Source: Ophioderma brevispina (lineage: Eukaryota > Echinodermata > Ophiuroidea > Amphilepidida > Ophiodermatidae). From it: 64,000 nucleotides of DNA. Of this stretch, positions 45,868-56,040 are shown in pieces. Position 1 is the first letter of the stretch. The number at the start of each line of letters is the position of its first letter. The position numbers and the translations under genes are program-made. The DNA lies in NCBI GenBank assembly GCA_023653785.1, contig JAMKCH010011800.1, positions 39,408-103,407 on the forward strand, given 5' to 3'. The notes under the pieces are model-generated. The model was not told where the DNA came from. It saw nothing but the letters and a program-made list of their open reading frames with translations, and made no database searches.

Positions 45868-47290
45868 CTATGAATTTATACGTGCTTCCCCAAAGCAGCA
45901 TGCATAAATTAAGGTATGGCAGAAACAGAGAGCAATACAAAGAATACAAAAGTCTATATCTGGTACAGATATTTGAGCTATTAATAACACAAATATTCGT
46001 GAGATCGTCTTGGTAAGACTATCAATATGATATTTCCACGTTAAATTCATCATACTAGTCCTAAAAAATTTTGTTGTTTTAACGCATAGCTAAATCCATT
46101 CCATCCAAAATCACATTACATTCGGTCGACTCATTAAGTTGGCAGTAATTACACAATTTTCTGATAACGTTGGTAATTACGGGTGTCCCCAAGAACATGA
46201 AATTTGTTTTGCCAGCATTGGCGGAGAACTTGTTTGCTTTAAACCAATTACTACTTCAAGTAACTCATTGTTTATTAGATTAATATGACTCAGCATATCA
46301 CTATGTGAATATAAAAATTGGTGTGTCATCAGCAAATAGTAAAAACTCAAGAAACAGTTCGAAGTAGTAGTTAGATCATTACACATAAAGTATGAACGCC
46401 AAAGGGCCAATATTGAACCCTGGGGAACACCACAAATAATATTCTTTAGGTCAGAGCTGCTCGAATTTATATTAACATCTTGTTTTATCTGTACGTAAAT
46501 AACTTTGAAACCAGTTATACACATACCTCTGAACCCATAATAATTCAATTTATAAAGAGAAATTATGGTCTATGGATGTCAAAGGCCTTTGACAAGTCTA
46601 AAAATATACTTATTGATGTTTTCTTCTTTTAACGATTGATGATTGTATCAACTAGTTGACATAACTGCCATGTAGGTTGAATGGTTAGCTCTGAAGCCGT
46701 ATTGGGGTCTTATTAAAGACTATTATATATGAGCCTCAATATATTTAATGCACCTAGGATTTTTGAAAAGCATGAAGGACAGGCAACTGGTCTATAATTT
46801 GAAAAATTCTTCAGGCAGCATCTTTTTTGTAAATAGGTATAAACTTTAGCAATTTTGAGATGTCTGGGACTATACCAGTAGAAAAAGATTCATTATAAAT
46901 ATATTTTAAGAGGTACAGCAATTTCTGGCCACTTTTTTAACAACAAGATTCCCAATATCATCGTGACCTGCACTCTTATTCGGATTGAATTTGTAATAAC
47001 ATTTATAATCTCAGTCTCCACAATTGGTTTCATAAACAAAACTATCAATAGGATCCTTCAAGCAATCATAAAAGTCTTTACCAGTACTATTGATTTTTGA
47101 AGCAAGACCAGGACCAACATTTACAAAGAAATCATTAAACCCATCACTTATACTTTTTGGATCAGTGATAATTTCTCCTGATTGGGATTTGATTGTTTCG
47201 ATAGGAGTTTTCCGTGGCCGCGAACCACGTGAGTATTTAATAGTTTTCCATGTTTGTTTCATGTTCCCCTTTGCTTGTTCAATTTTCTTG
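45868..47290 (-). mobile_element. Decayed non-LTR retrotransposon in intron, antisense
   Basis: On the minus strand, reading from 47262 downward, come NDFFVNVGPGLASKI (pre-RT segment common in CR1/Jockey-like elements) and then, after interruptions, GVPQGSILALW (RT box GVPQGSILGP) at about 46430. A decayed catalytic region (expected ADDT, here MTHQFLYSHSD) follows, then LINNELLEV. At about 46050 comes NLTWKYHIDSLTKTISRI, typical of the RT C-terminal side. Stops and frame changes are frequent, so it is inactive. It lies opposite to the host gene. Confidence 0.85.
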
Positions 47291-47301
47291 ATTTTACTCT
47301 A

Positions 47302-47786
47302 CAGGGCGTATCAATAAAAACGCACCAAAACTTCTTCCCTTTTTTGTGGTAATTGTGTAAAATTAATCAAAATAATTAATGCCATCTTAAAGCCACATTA
47401 TCTCTTTCCAAACAAATAGGTCATTGTTCATGTGCGGTCATAGATAAACAGAGTAATCATTGTTTTTGCACAGTGGGACAAAGTGAGCTTGGGACCAAGT
47501 TTCAAGTAAGGCTACACAAAATTCCTATTTCAATTTTCCTCTCTTCTCACTTCAGTCATGCATTGAAATGGGATTTGTATTTAAACTTGGTCCCAAGCTG
47601 ACTTTGTCCCATTGTACAGAGACAATGATTACTCGGTTATCCATGACCGCACAGATAAATTATTTTACCTACCATTGGAAAGAGGGGATTTGTGGCTTTA
47701 AGGATGGCACTAGTTAATTTTATTATAATTTACACATGACCAAAAAAATTGGGAAGAGGTTTTGTTGCGAGTTATAATACGCACTG
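47302..47786. mobile_element. TA-flanked palindromic MITE
   Basis: Ends CAGGGCGTATCAATAAAAAC and GTTATAATACGCACTG with TA on each side (47300-47301 and 47787-47788). The long inverted arms include GGGACAAAGTGAGCTTGGGA and TCCCAAGCTGACTTTGTCCC. It directly abuts the 5' end of the antisense retrotransposon remnant. Confidence 0.85.
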
Positions 47787-47799
47787 TATAATTACCCAC

Positions 47800-48062
47800 G
47801 TGTGGTCCAGTGGAAAAGCGCAGGACTCGTGATCATTAGACCGTTAAAATCGTGAGTTTGAACCCCGCTGTGGTCAATGTGTTTGTATCCCTGAGTAAGA
47901 TACTTAATGTCATTTTTCCCTCGTCGACCAAGCGAAATCTGTTTTGGGGAATATTACAATTTATTGCTCAGGCAATGGCGCTTGTAAGGCAGGTCTTTGA
48001 CCAGTCAGCTAGAAGAAGGGAAATGGTTTAAGCTGATTAAGCGCTATAAAATTGGTTATTGT
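47800..48062 (+). mobile_element. tRNA-derived SINE
   Basis: A tRNA-like head GTGTGGTCCAGTGGAAAAGC..GTGAGTTTGAACCCCGCTGT (box B-like), then 'GTCAATGTGTTTGTATCCCT' and a 3' end with 'AAGCGCTATAAAATTGG'. It is related to the head of the SINE at 22996 and ends about 55 bases before exon M. Confidence 0.75.
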
Positions 48063-48117
48063 ATTATATATTACCCAGTGGCAGATACTTTTAAGTTTAA
48101 TATTTTTTCCTTTTTAG

Positions 48118-48187
48118 GAAGCTTCTACTCGAGTTCTTCTTGGACATATTGATCTTGCTCTTGGGACATTCAGAACAGGAGTTTATG
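48118..48187 (+). CDS. Aminopeptidase exon M
   Basis: Phase 0 in, phase 1 out. It encodes EASTRVLLGHIDLALGTFRT then GVY(G), matching KEAYTRVLIGNIDLS..IFP..T of XPNPEP2. Intact. Confidence 0.9.
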
Positions 48188-48189
48188 GT

Positions 48190-48900
48190 ATGTAAAATAT
48201 AGTAAGGCCCAATACGGGACTTAGATTGGTTGTAATTCAAAAATTATATTGCTTCAGTACTTAATTCGTTTGACATTTTTTAAGAGTATCGTTTAATAAA
48301 TGCATTTTGATGGGAAAGTCAAGAGGTTTTCAATGATGACCGTAATCAACAAGATTCCTTAGGAATCTGATTTAGTATCAAACTATATTTAGTAGACATT
48401 TAAAGTTTAAGATTATTAGAAAACCATCTTTTTAGGAAAATGCACATATTTCCAACGTCCATATCTGAAAATGATAGGAGTACGAGCTGGATTAATTCAT
48501 AAATCATTTATTTTTTCTTACAACAGCCTCAATCACGAATATCTTGGATATTTTTTTTTAAAAAAACTTGGGTTATGGGTTTAGAAACCTCCTCTTTCAT
48601 AACATTAAAAAGCATTGACTCTGTTTTAGTGTTCTTTGAGAACATTTTGAAATCATTTGCTCCATAATTATTGACGAATTCCCGTGGGGCGTCGGGGGTT
48701 ACTGTCTGTTTTTTTTGTCAGAGAGGCCACGTAAACTCATCTAATTGGGAATACATTAGTAACCCTGATATTCCCAGCTCCAGAATTAAATGGTTTCGGA
48801 GTACGTCCTTGATAATGTCCTAACATTTCGTAACGGAACCCAAATTCAAAACCACAGACGATGACAAATCCTTAGCTGCACACCGGGGCTGCATAACTTA
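48190..48900. other. Intron, no feature seen
   Basis: A+T-rich intronic sequence. Confidence 0.5.
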
Positions 48901-48902
48901 CT

Positions 48903-50018
48903 ATACCGTGTGTCCAAAAAAAAACGCAACAACTTGGTGTCAGGATGGCGAGAACATAAGTTTTGAACCAAAGCACGTTGACTACTTTTTTTTGTTGTGA
49001 GGTAAGATGGACTGTTAGCTAATACCCCTGAAAAGTTCATAAAAGTATGGGGGGGGGGGGTGGTCTATAGTTTTTAAGATATGACCCCCGACAATCAAGT
49101 AACCCGCGAACCCATTTTACAAAAGAAGAGCTGGTAACCACACGACTTGCAATGAAGAACAGATGGCACATACAATATTGATTGCACTCAACATTTATTA
49201 CTTGCCCAAATCTTGCAGAACAACTTCTACTGGTCAAATGACTGCATTTATATATTATTCCTTAACTGCTAATGATAAAACATATTAATATTTATTGTGA
49301 TAAAATATGTTTCAAGGACGCTACTAACACTATGACTAAGTATAGACAACTCCACATTACATAAAATGATAAATGCGTTTGGGCTGCAACTTGCCTTTTA
49401 CTGAAAATAATATTCCATTCTCAACTTTAAAAGGAAAACATATTTTCAACACCAAAAATCAATAACAATCTCAGTTATATCATTCTGTCATTAAGTTTGG
49501 TTAAGGACAATCTTTGTGTGCCGTCACAAAAATGTTTATGAATGATTTGCTCTAATCCACGCTATCTTATTGGACAATTCGAGAGGTTGCTTGTTCTTAC
49601 AATACGAAATGTTTGTTGTTCTCTGATCTTATTCCTAATTCGACTTTTAAGTGTGTTAAAATGCATGTTTAGCTGATACCACGGAAACATTAAAATGTTA
49701 AATCTGTGCAATAGCTGTCTTAAAAAAGAAATGGTGGTTGGGTTGAATTTAGAAGATTCATATTGGTAGTTCTGAGCGCAAAACGTACAGGTAGTGCCGT
49801 ATTTGTGTTAATAGCGCCTCAATTTGGTAAATGGGTCCTACAGGTTACTTGATTTCGGGGTCATATCTTAAAAAAATTGACTCTTACCTTTTGAAATTTT
49901 CACGGATATTAGCTAACAGTCCACTGATCTTCCAACCAAAGAATAAGTAGTCATGTGCTTTTGGTCAAAAAATTATGGCGCCTGCCACCAAGTGTTGCGT
50001 TTTTTGGGACACACGGTA
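48903..50018. mobile_element. TA-flanked terminal-inverted-repeat element, well-preserved copy
   Basis: Ends CCGTGTGTCCAAAAAAAAAC and GTTTTTTGGGACACACGG bounded by TA (48903-48904 and 50017-50018). Inverted arms of about 210 bases share ATCAAGTAACCCGC / CAGGTTACTTGAT. It is the same family as 1044-1993. It sits between exon M and the catalytic-His exon, starting about 700 bases after the former and ending about 80 bases before the latter. Confidence 0.9.
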
Positions 50019-50100
50019 GAATAACAATCTTGTATATACTATTACTATAGCATACACTTCCAAAATGCACGGGAAATAATTTCATACCCTTAACTTTTAG

Positions 50101-50209
50101 GTAGCGGATATCGATTTTTGTACTGGCACGAGAACCACTGTGGAGGGGGGGGCTTGACTACAAGCATGGAAATGGACACGCCATAGGGACCTTCTGAAAA
50201 GTTCACGAG
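50101..50209 (+). pseudogene. Aminopeptidase catalytic-His exon with TGA and frameshift
   Basis: After acceptor AACTTTTAG the expected phase gives GSGYRFLY. The rest matches in another frame: LAREPLWRGGLDYKHGNGHA then IGTF, a TGA at 50195-50197, and KVHE. The family reads FAR.ALWD.GL.Y.HGTGHGIG.FL.VHEG with no gap. The metal-ligand His (second His of HGTGHG) and the VHE His are kept, but GTGHG has become GNGHA. Donor GAG|GTATTG leaves phase 0 where the next exon needs phase 1. So this one exon has a frameshift, a stop, an altered motif and a phase clash. Confidence 0.8.
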
Positions 50210-50325
50210 GTATTGTTATATTGAAACTATCAAAGAACGGCACATAAGCATAAAGAGTTGTACTTACATATTCTTTCAAACGAGAGTATTTCATTTTTGT
50301 CATTATGTTGACCTTATATTTACAG

Positions 50326-50400
50326 CACCAGCAAGAATTAGGCTGGATACAGACTTAAACGAAGAGCCATTGGAAATGGACTGTTTCAATCTGACGGTAG
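50326..50400 (+). CDS. Aminopeptidase exon N
   Basis: Encodes PARIRLDTDLNEEPLEMDCF then NLTV, matching P.GI......EPLEAGM..T. Ending at 50400 with donor GTTTGG makes the join to the next exon give VEPGYY in frame. The stronger-looking GTAGGT at 50397 would break the frame. Confidence 0.82.
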
Positions 50401-50670
50401 GTTTGGTTTGTTGCATACTTGTTTTATGGTTCGCTATTTTCCCGCCAAAACATTAAAACGGAATAAAGCTATAATTTTGGCGGGAAAAGAGTGAGTCGTA
50501 TAACACGATATTGTCTGTTTTGGAATAAACCAGAAAACCGTAAAACAGGGAACATCCACTTGTGTGTGATTTAAAAACGATTCAGTTGTAAGACATTTTG
50601 CTGGTAGAAACGCACCAAATAACCAACCTGCTTACAACTGAGTTTCAGTTTCTCCATTTTTGTGTTACAG

Positions 50671-50747
50671 AACCTGGTTACTATGAAGACAACGCCTTTG
50701 GCATTCGTATTGAAGACATAATGTACACCGTAGAAGCAGAGACCGAA
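50671..50747 (+). CDS. Aminopeptidase exon O: metal-binding Glu pair
   Basis: Encodes (E)PGYYEDNAFGIRIEDIMY then TVEAETE. Both metal-ligand glutamates are present (E of EPGYY and E of GIRIE), as in XPNPEP1/2. Acceptor TGTGTTACAG, donor GAA|GTAATA, phase 0 out. Intact. An overlapping longer open frame runs on into the intron and is not coding. Confidence 0.93.
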
Positions 50748-51268
50748 GTAATATTTGTTGTTGTTTTCGGTATTGTTTTTGTTGTTCTTGTTGTCTTCGT
50801 TCATATTTATATCATTTTCCATGTTGTTTTTTATTCAGCAGAGGTTCAGCAGCCTTAGTACAAACTGCCATCAGTTTGTTAATCGTGAAAAAACACCCAA
50901 TTCGCCTCAAATAAAAAATGAGAGGTGATATCTTTGGGGAATCTAAATTATCATGAACAGGTCTGTAATAGAGATTTTTTATGAATGGGCAGAACCCTTC
51001 TGGGCCATAGTCGCGTAAACTTACTACCTGAACATAATGCATTGTGCCTATATTTACAAAAACAATGAGATTCTTAGGCTTTTACCACAACATTTATTTT
51101 TTATATCATACAACATACGCTATAAGTTAACATTCTCATATGCATGCCAAACCATTCGATGAGACCTTTTAACTTGCATGAACTATCATAGAGTATATTT
51201 TAATTTCATTTGACAAGTATAAGTCTTAATAAATTATTTTCAGTTATGTTTAATCTACTCCATTTTAG

Positions 51269-51367
51269 CATAAGTTCAGTGACTATACCTACATGACATG
51301 GAGAATGTGCTCACTTGTTCCGTTGGAGCCGAAGCTGATAAATTTTGAAATGTTTTCACCCAGAGAG
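51269..51367 (+). CDS. Aminopeptidase exon P
   Basis: Phase 0 in and out. It encodes HKFSDYTYMTWRMCSLVPLE then PKLINFEMFSPRE, matching LTFE...LVP....MID...L. Intact. Confidence 0.9.
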
Positions 51368-51568
51368 GTAAATTAATGTAAACATAATTTTGTGCTGATC
51401 AAGCTGTTTTTCATGATGTAGTTAAGCATTTTGTCATACATTCATACTGGACATGCTGAATTAATTGACTGTTGATTTTTACACTGCAAGCAAAATTATT
51501 GTTTTAACAAAAAAAACTATATTTTATCTGAAGCAAATCATTAAAATAGGTTTTATTTATTTAGTTAA

Positions 51569-51914
51569 AGGGGGATGGCCCAATTTAAGGTTATGAAGTT
51601 TTCATCTTGATAGATTGGCCTTCACTCCAAAACCCCATCTGTAAAGTTTCTCGCCGATATTTCAATCCGTTTTGATGCGAGAGCTAAAAATGTGTTTTGT
51701 AAGCCCCATAGAGTACTATGTCACATTGATATTGGTCGACCAAAATGGGGCACATTTTCGCTCATAACATCCAAACCAAACATCATTTGGCTCTAAGATT
51801 TCACAGGGTAAATGAGAAAAATAGTAGATTTCTTCTGATACCAAAATATTGACCACTTCCGGTAAAATCTGGGGCTTCTGGGGACGAGGCTATTAGCGAT
51901 CGGGTCATGGACAT
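51569..51914. mobile_element. TTAA-flanked MITE, family T3, copy 2 (opposite orientation)
   Basis: TTAA at 51565-51568 and 51915-51918; ends AGGGGGATGGCC and GGGTCATGGACA. It is the reverse complement of 33550-33897 along its length. Located in the last intron of the gene. Confidence 0.85.
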
Positions 51915-51987
51915 TTAACGCCTTGTAGTAATCGATGCCGTTATAAATTTATAGGTTCATTATTGTTCTTTGATTTCATTTGGACAG

Positions 51988-52257
51988 ATTGATTGGTACA
52001 ATGCTTACAACCAGCGCATACGCACAGAATTGGGCCCTGCTTTAGAAGCTCTTGATGATAATAATGAAAGCTATGACTGGATGATGAGTAAGACAACAAT
52101 GGTCGAGTACGATTACAAAATCCGTCTAACGCCTGAAAACACACCGCCCATGCCTACTACACCTCCGATGACTACTTCTAAGGCGTCTTGCTTGGACTGC
52201 AAACTGTTTCCACTTTTGATGTGTGTTTTCGTTCTTGCTCGCCTACACCGTCTTTAA
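51988..52257 (+). CDS. Aminopeptidase terminal exon Q with GPI-type tail
   Basis: Phase 0 start after TTGGACAG. It encodes IDWYNAYNQRIRTELGPALE (family: WLN.Y....R..IG.EL), then a Thr/Pro-rich linker (PENTPPMPTTPPMTTSK), then SCLDC and a hydrophobic end (LFPLLMCVFVLARL) before TAA. The short hydrophobic C terminus after a small-residue region fits a GPI-attachment signal as in XPNPEP2; the cytosolic XPNPEP1 lacks it. Intact. Confidence 0.92.
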   Translation: MDWYNAYNQRIRTELGPALEALDDNNESYDWMMSKTTMVEYDYKIRLTPENTPPMPTTPPMTTSKASCLDCKLFPLLMCVFVLARLHRL

Positions 52258-52398
52258 TTGTACAGCATAACTAATATAAACGGTCTTGAGGCAGGTACAT
52301 CAGTTTACAGTTGGAAGTGAAATGTCATGTAAGAAATGTATCAACGTTCCTTTGGAATAGCCTTAAACCTTTTGTTTAATAACAAAATAGGGACAGCG

Positions 52399-52834
52399 CC
52401 CGGGGGGCCACTTGTATTCAAAGGTGGATATGATGCGTGAACAAGAAAACTCGTAAAAAGGGTCTTTTTTTCCCAACAGGCGATGTACTCGCGTACATTG
52501 ATTAGGGTGTCAAAAACAGCACAATATGGAGAAAAGGGTATGTTTTTTCATAACCCTGAAATTGTGATGCACGCGAGATCAAAATCATCAAAAATATTGT
52601 AATTTGGAAGTAAAGCAACATGGGCAAAGCCAGATAATAATGGTATATTATCAACACAATGCATTGCTCACTACGGTAGCAAAAACTGACAAAAAGACGT
52701 GTTTATGGTGAGCAAAAACACAAAAATGCTTGCTTAGGGTATGTTTTAGTCGGTGGAAATACTTGTTTAGGGTGCATTTCGGAAGTCCATGTTCACGCAT
52801 CATATCCACCTTTGAATACAACTGGCCCCCCGGG
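52399..52834. mobile_element. hAT-like MITE with perfect 8-bp target duplication
   Basis: Flanked by GGACAGCG at 52391-52398 and 52835-52842. The inverted ends CCCGGGGGGCCACTTG and CAACTGGCCCCCCGGG extend for over 40 bases, including GGTGGATATGATGCGTGAAC. 436 bases, noncoding. It lies about 140 bases after the aminopeptidase stop codon. Confidence 0.9.
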
Positions 52835-53058
52835 GGACAGCGGTACCAAATAGGTCGTGCGATTATGTGGTCAAAGTATAAGAGAGCAATATAATGATCT
52901 TGAGTGACCCCTGAATGACCTTTGACCTTCCCATCTTTTACCCCACAGAACCCCTCGTCTCATTGTATCCCAATGTATAAGCATATGAACATGATCCATC
53001 ATTGAACTAAAAAGCTACAATAAGTGAGCAATATATTGACCCTAAGTGAGCCATGAAT

Positions 53059-53364
53059 CTCGGGGGCACTGACATTGGAAAGAGGTACGGGTATGTGCGG
53101 CCCTTAAGACCCCCTTTTCGCATCTCTCCAGCAGTTCCCAAGACCACCAGTTGAAGCATAAATCAGTTCTTAAGGTCCCCTTTTCAGCAAATTTTGCCCT
53201 CAGAAGCTGAATTTTAGCAAAATTTCGGCTCCCAAGTCTGCAAATTTCTCAAAATTTAAGTTCCCAAGCCCCTACCTTTCGGATACAAAATCAGTTCACA
53301 AGCCCCCAAGTTCGGAAATTGGGGCCGCACATCCCTACCTGAAAAAAAGTTGAGTGCCCCCGGG
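53059..53364. mobile_element. hAT-like MITE with perfect 8-bp target duplication and internal tandem motif
   Basis: Flanked by CCATGAAT at 53051-53058 and 53365-53372. Ends CTCGGGGGCACT and AGTGCCCCCGGG. The interior repeats 'AGTTCCCAAG.CCCC'-type text about every 30 bases. 306 bases, noncoding. Confidence 0.88.
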
Positions 53365-53686
53365 CCATGAATTACCTTTGACCTCATCTGTCACCCCGTT
53401 TAAGACTTGTCTTAAATGTAAGGCCTTGCCGATTGCATCGAACGATCTAAAAATGTGTTTTTTTTTTTTTTTTTGGTTTGTTTGTTTTTTCGTGTAGTGT
53501 CTGATCCTTTCACGTTGGCATATCTAGTTATGGTCGGATCTTAACATAAGCCAGTACAAATAATGTATATTAGTCAAAAATACATAACCCAAAACAAAGG
53601 AATATATTTCATATATAAAAAATCTATGTAGCACCAGAATTAATTAGAAATTACAAGTCCATTGCTCTATCTGTTAAAGTTGTACC

Positions 53687-55317
53687 CAGGGGTGCAAAAA
53701 GTGCAGGAGCTGCGAGCGCCGCTCACAGGAAATGAGAGCTCAAATTGAGGAAATGAGACAAGAGGGTACAAAAATGAAAGCCGAAAAATCTTGAGGGAAA
53801 AAATAAAGGAAAGGGAAAAACTTGAAGAAAAGGGACAAAGAGGAAAATAAGGAAACCGAAATATAGGAACGACGGAGAAAAGATGGAATGGGCAAAGAGT
53901 TCTCTTAATAGCCATTTCCGCAGGTGAGAGGAACTCTATAGGTAAGGAAACCGGAGGAATAGAAACCCAGGGGAAATGTGAGGAAAGGAAACCTAGAAAA
54001 ACTGTGATGAAAAGAAATATTGGGGAAATGTGAGGAAAAAGGAATCTAGGAGAAACGTGAGGAAAGAAGCCTAGAGGAAATGTGAGGGAAAGAAAACCTA
54101 GGAGAAATGTGGGAAAAAGTGTAGAAGTATGGGGAAATTAACCTGGATGAAATGTGAGTGGAACAACCTAGCAAAAATATGAGGAAAAGAATGTAGGAGA
54201 AATGAGAGGAAAAGAAACCCAGGGGAAATGTTAGGAAAGGAAATCTGGGGGTAATGTGAGGAAAATAAATCCAGTAAATTGTAGAAAAGAAACTAGGATA
54301 ATAAATGTGAGGGAAAGAAACATAGGAGAAATGTGAGGAAATGAAACTTGAGGAAAATTATAAAAGAAAAGAAACCTAAGGAAAAATGTGAACAAAGGAA
54401 AATGAAAGTGGTTTGTAAACATGTGGATTTTAGATATCAAAGACAGAAAATTAGTGCATGATATGGGTGCAATATTTTGAAGGCTTATAACGTTGCTCAG
54501 GTAAGTCAGTCCATGCTGAGGAACTAGTGCCGATGGTTTAAAAAATTAAATGTGGAAAACATAAAGAGGAAAAGAAATACAAGTCTAAACACAGACAGAT
54601 TTTGAAAGAATTAAAACAGAACCAAAAAGTCAATATTAACCTTAAAGCTAAACAATTAAAAAAAATCTTTTTGCAGAAGAAAAAGAGGAACCATGATTTT
54701 CACACTATATTGTTAGTTTTTGAGGAAAAAGAAGTAGGCCTGCTTACTATGATATGATTTACTGAGTTGACCATCAGTGATCAAGTCAACAAGCTTCACA
54801 ACACAGGTGAGGACAAGGATTGAGGTCAACCAGTCCGTGGACGGTCCATTATTATGAGGAATTAAGGGAGGTGAAATGATAGAGGACAAATCCGACAAGA
54901 AGAAGTATTTCTAGTTCTTCAAAAATGGCCATCTTGAAGGTTCTGAATATCTTAAATGCAAAAGTTTCTGGGGGCTCCGGCATGGAACCCTGCTGGGACT
55001 ATGCCCCTGCATGATCCCTTTCAAGGGCCCAAGTCCGGGCCTATAGGATGGGCCCCTGCACCTCACCTGCTTAATGTTGTGTCTTGTTTATGGTAAACTA
55101 CCTTTGTGGTCCTCCCACTCAGAAAATTATGCACATGACTATATAATGAAAACAAACACAACACCATACTCATTTGGTTATTTTTAACATTTCACGTGTG
55201 GTTTATGTCCATTTTAAGAAGGGGAAGGGAGAGGAAGAGAAGAAGACCGGTCACATTGAGGAAATCGATAGGCAAAAAATCTTGCTCCTGAGGAAAAAAT
55301 TACTTTATGCACCCCTG
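53687..55317. mobile_element. hAT-like element carrying a purine-rich minisatellite
   Basis: Ends CAGGGGTGCAAAAAGTGC and GCACCCCTG, the classic hAT-style CAGGGGTG terminus, flanked by GTTGTACC (53679-53686) and GTTGTATC (55318-55325), an 8-bp target duplication with one mismatch. The 1.63-kb interior is dominated by purine-rich repeats and has no transposase that I recognise, so it is non-autonomous. Confidence 0.82.
53930..54420. repeat. Degenerate purine-rich minisatellite
   Basis: Units of roughly 30-35 bases built on CCTAGGAGAAATGTGAGGAA with AGGAAAAGAAA linkers recur more than ten times. The plus strand is very purine-rich over about 700 bases. It lies inside the hAT-like element. Confidence 0.8.
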
Positions 55318-55325
55318 GTTGTATC

Positions 55326-55580
55326 ACTATAAAACAAGATCATCCTAAACCGTCCAAATGCGAGTTATTAACTGCTTTGAATGACAAAGTGACAATTTGT
55401 TTCACTAACTGTATACAATATCTTTATTAACAAACCTACTCCTGCATCATTACGAAAAGGGCTTAAAATCACTTTGACACGAGGATATTTTCACAAAGAA
55501 GCGTCTCTATTTTTACCCTGGGTATATTTGGAATGCTTACCAATGTACAACTTACAACTGATAGGGCTGTTATATATAAA
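55326..55580. other. Intergenic, no feature seen
   Basis: Short unique stretch between the hAT element and the duplicated retrotransposon tail. Confidence 0.45.
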
Positions 55581-56040
55581 TTCATGGTTCGATCCAACAT
55601 GGAATATGCAAGCTCAGCATGGCGTGGAGCAACACCCACCTTCACTATCCAAACTAGATGCAATCCAGGACGTATTGCCATCCATCATTGGTATCCCCGA
55701 GAGTGAGCTCGCCACTCATCACATCCAACCACTTGGTCATCGCAGGGCAGTTGGAATTGTCACTGTTTTCCACCGCATGTTTTATGGACAAGCACCAGAT
55801 CTCCTCAGCCAGCTGCTACCTGAGCTGCTTTCAGTTGATCCTCGCCTTAGGCGGCCAGTCAGGTCTCATGACCTTGCTGTGAAAGTCCCAATGTCCAACT
55901 TGGCCTCCCACAGAAGATCATTCTCCCATTCTCTGTAGGAATGCCCTTCCTGCTGAGGTAGCATCAAACTAGGACTTGGAGAGTTTCAAAAGGGAGGTTA
56001 ATCGCTATCTTGGTACCAATCTGTCAGCGTTACTAATTAG
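55580..56040 (+). mobile_element. 3' end of a non-LTR retrotransposon, copy 1
   Basis: Frames encode MEYASSAWRGATPTFTIQTR, then LGHRRAVGIVTVFHRMFYGQ, APDLLSQLLPELLS, and finally ECPSC/'ALPAE'-type text: the C-terminal region after the RT in CR1/Jockey-like elements (MEY.S..W, R..A...F.R...G, LP). Only the tail is present, as expected for 5'-truncated insertions. The same segment recurs at 57800-58220. Confidence 0.75.

Larger units (their letters stand above)
24822..52257 (+). pseudogene. XPNPEP2: XPNPEP2-like Xaa-Pro aminopeptidase locus (GPI-type), apparently disrupted
   Basis: Aminopeptidase P removes an N-terminal residue preceding proline, using a di-metal site in a C-terminal pita-bread domain. 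Seventeen exons from 33460 to 52257, each described separately, match XPNPEP1/2 in order: creatinase-like N domain, LFNLRG linker, SGPNGAIIH-type loop, DSGxQY (first metal Asp), TRT strand, HGTGHG-type His exon, EPGYYED..GIRIE (both metal Glu), and a C-terminal cap. A Thr/Pro-rich linker and hydrophobic end imply a GPI-anchored ectoenzyme. Disruptions: frameshift in exon at 36970, TGA at 41836, frame breaks at 43102-43199 and 45280-45339, TGA at 50195 plus a frameshift, and several phase clashes. The second metal Asp is lost. N-terminal exons between 24864 and 33460 were not found. Alternatives: indel-rich assembly, or a decaying paralogue. Homology is very sure; pseudogene status is likely but unproven. 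Confidence 0.7.

Noticed and set aside
41836..50197. Selenocysteine or other TGA recoding, since both in-frame stops are TGA
   Set aside because: Neither position is a Cys in the family, neighbouring frameshifts need another cause, and the membrane-protein gene uses TGA as a normal stop.
50598..50858. Longer hydrophobic open frame extending exon O into VVVFGIVFVVLVV
   Set aside because: The donor GAA|GTAATA and continuation at 51269 match the family; the Val-rich part is intronic GTT repeats.
53667..54440. Minus-strand Phe/Ser/Pro-rich open frames
   Set aside because: Antisense reading of the purine-rich minisatellite inside the hAT-like element.
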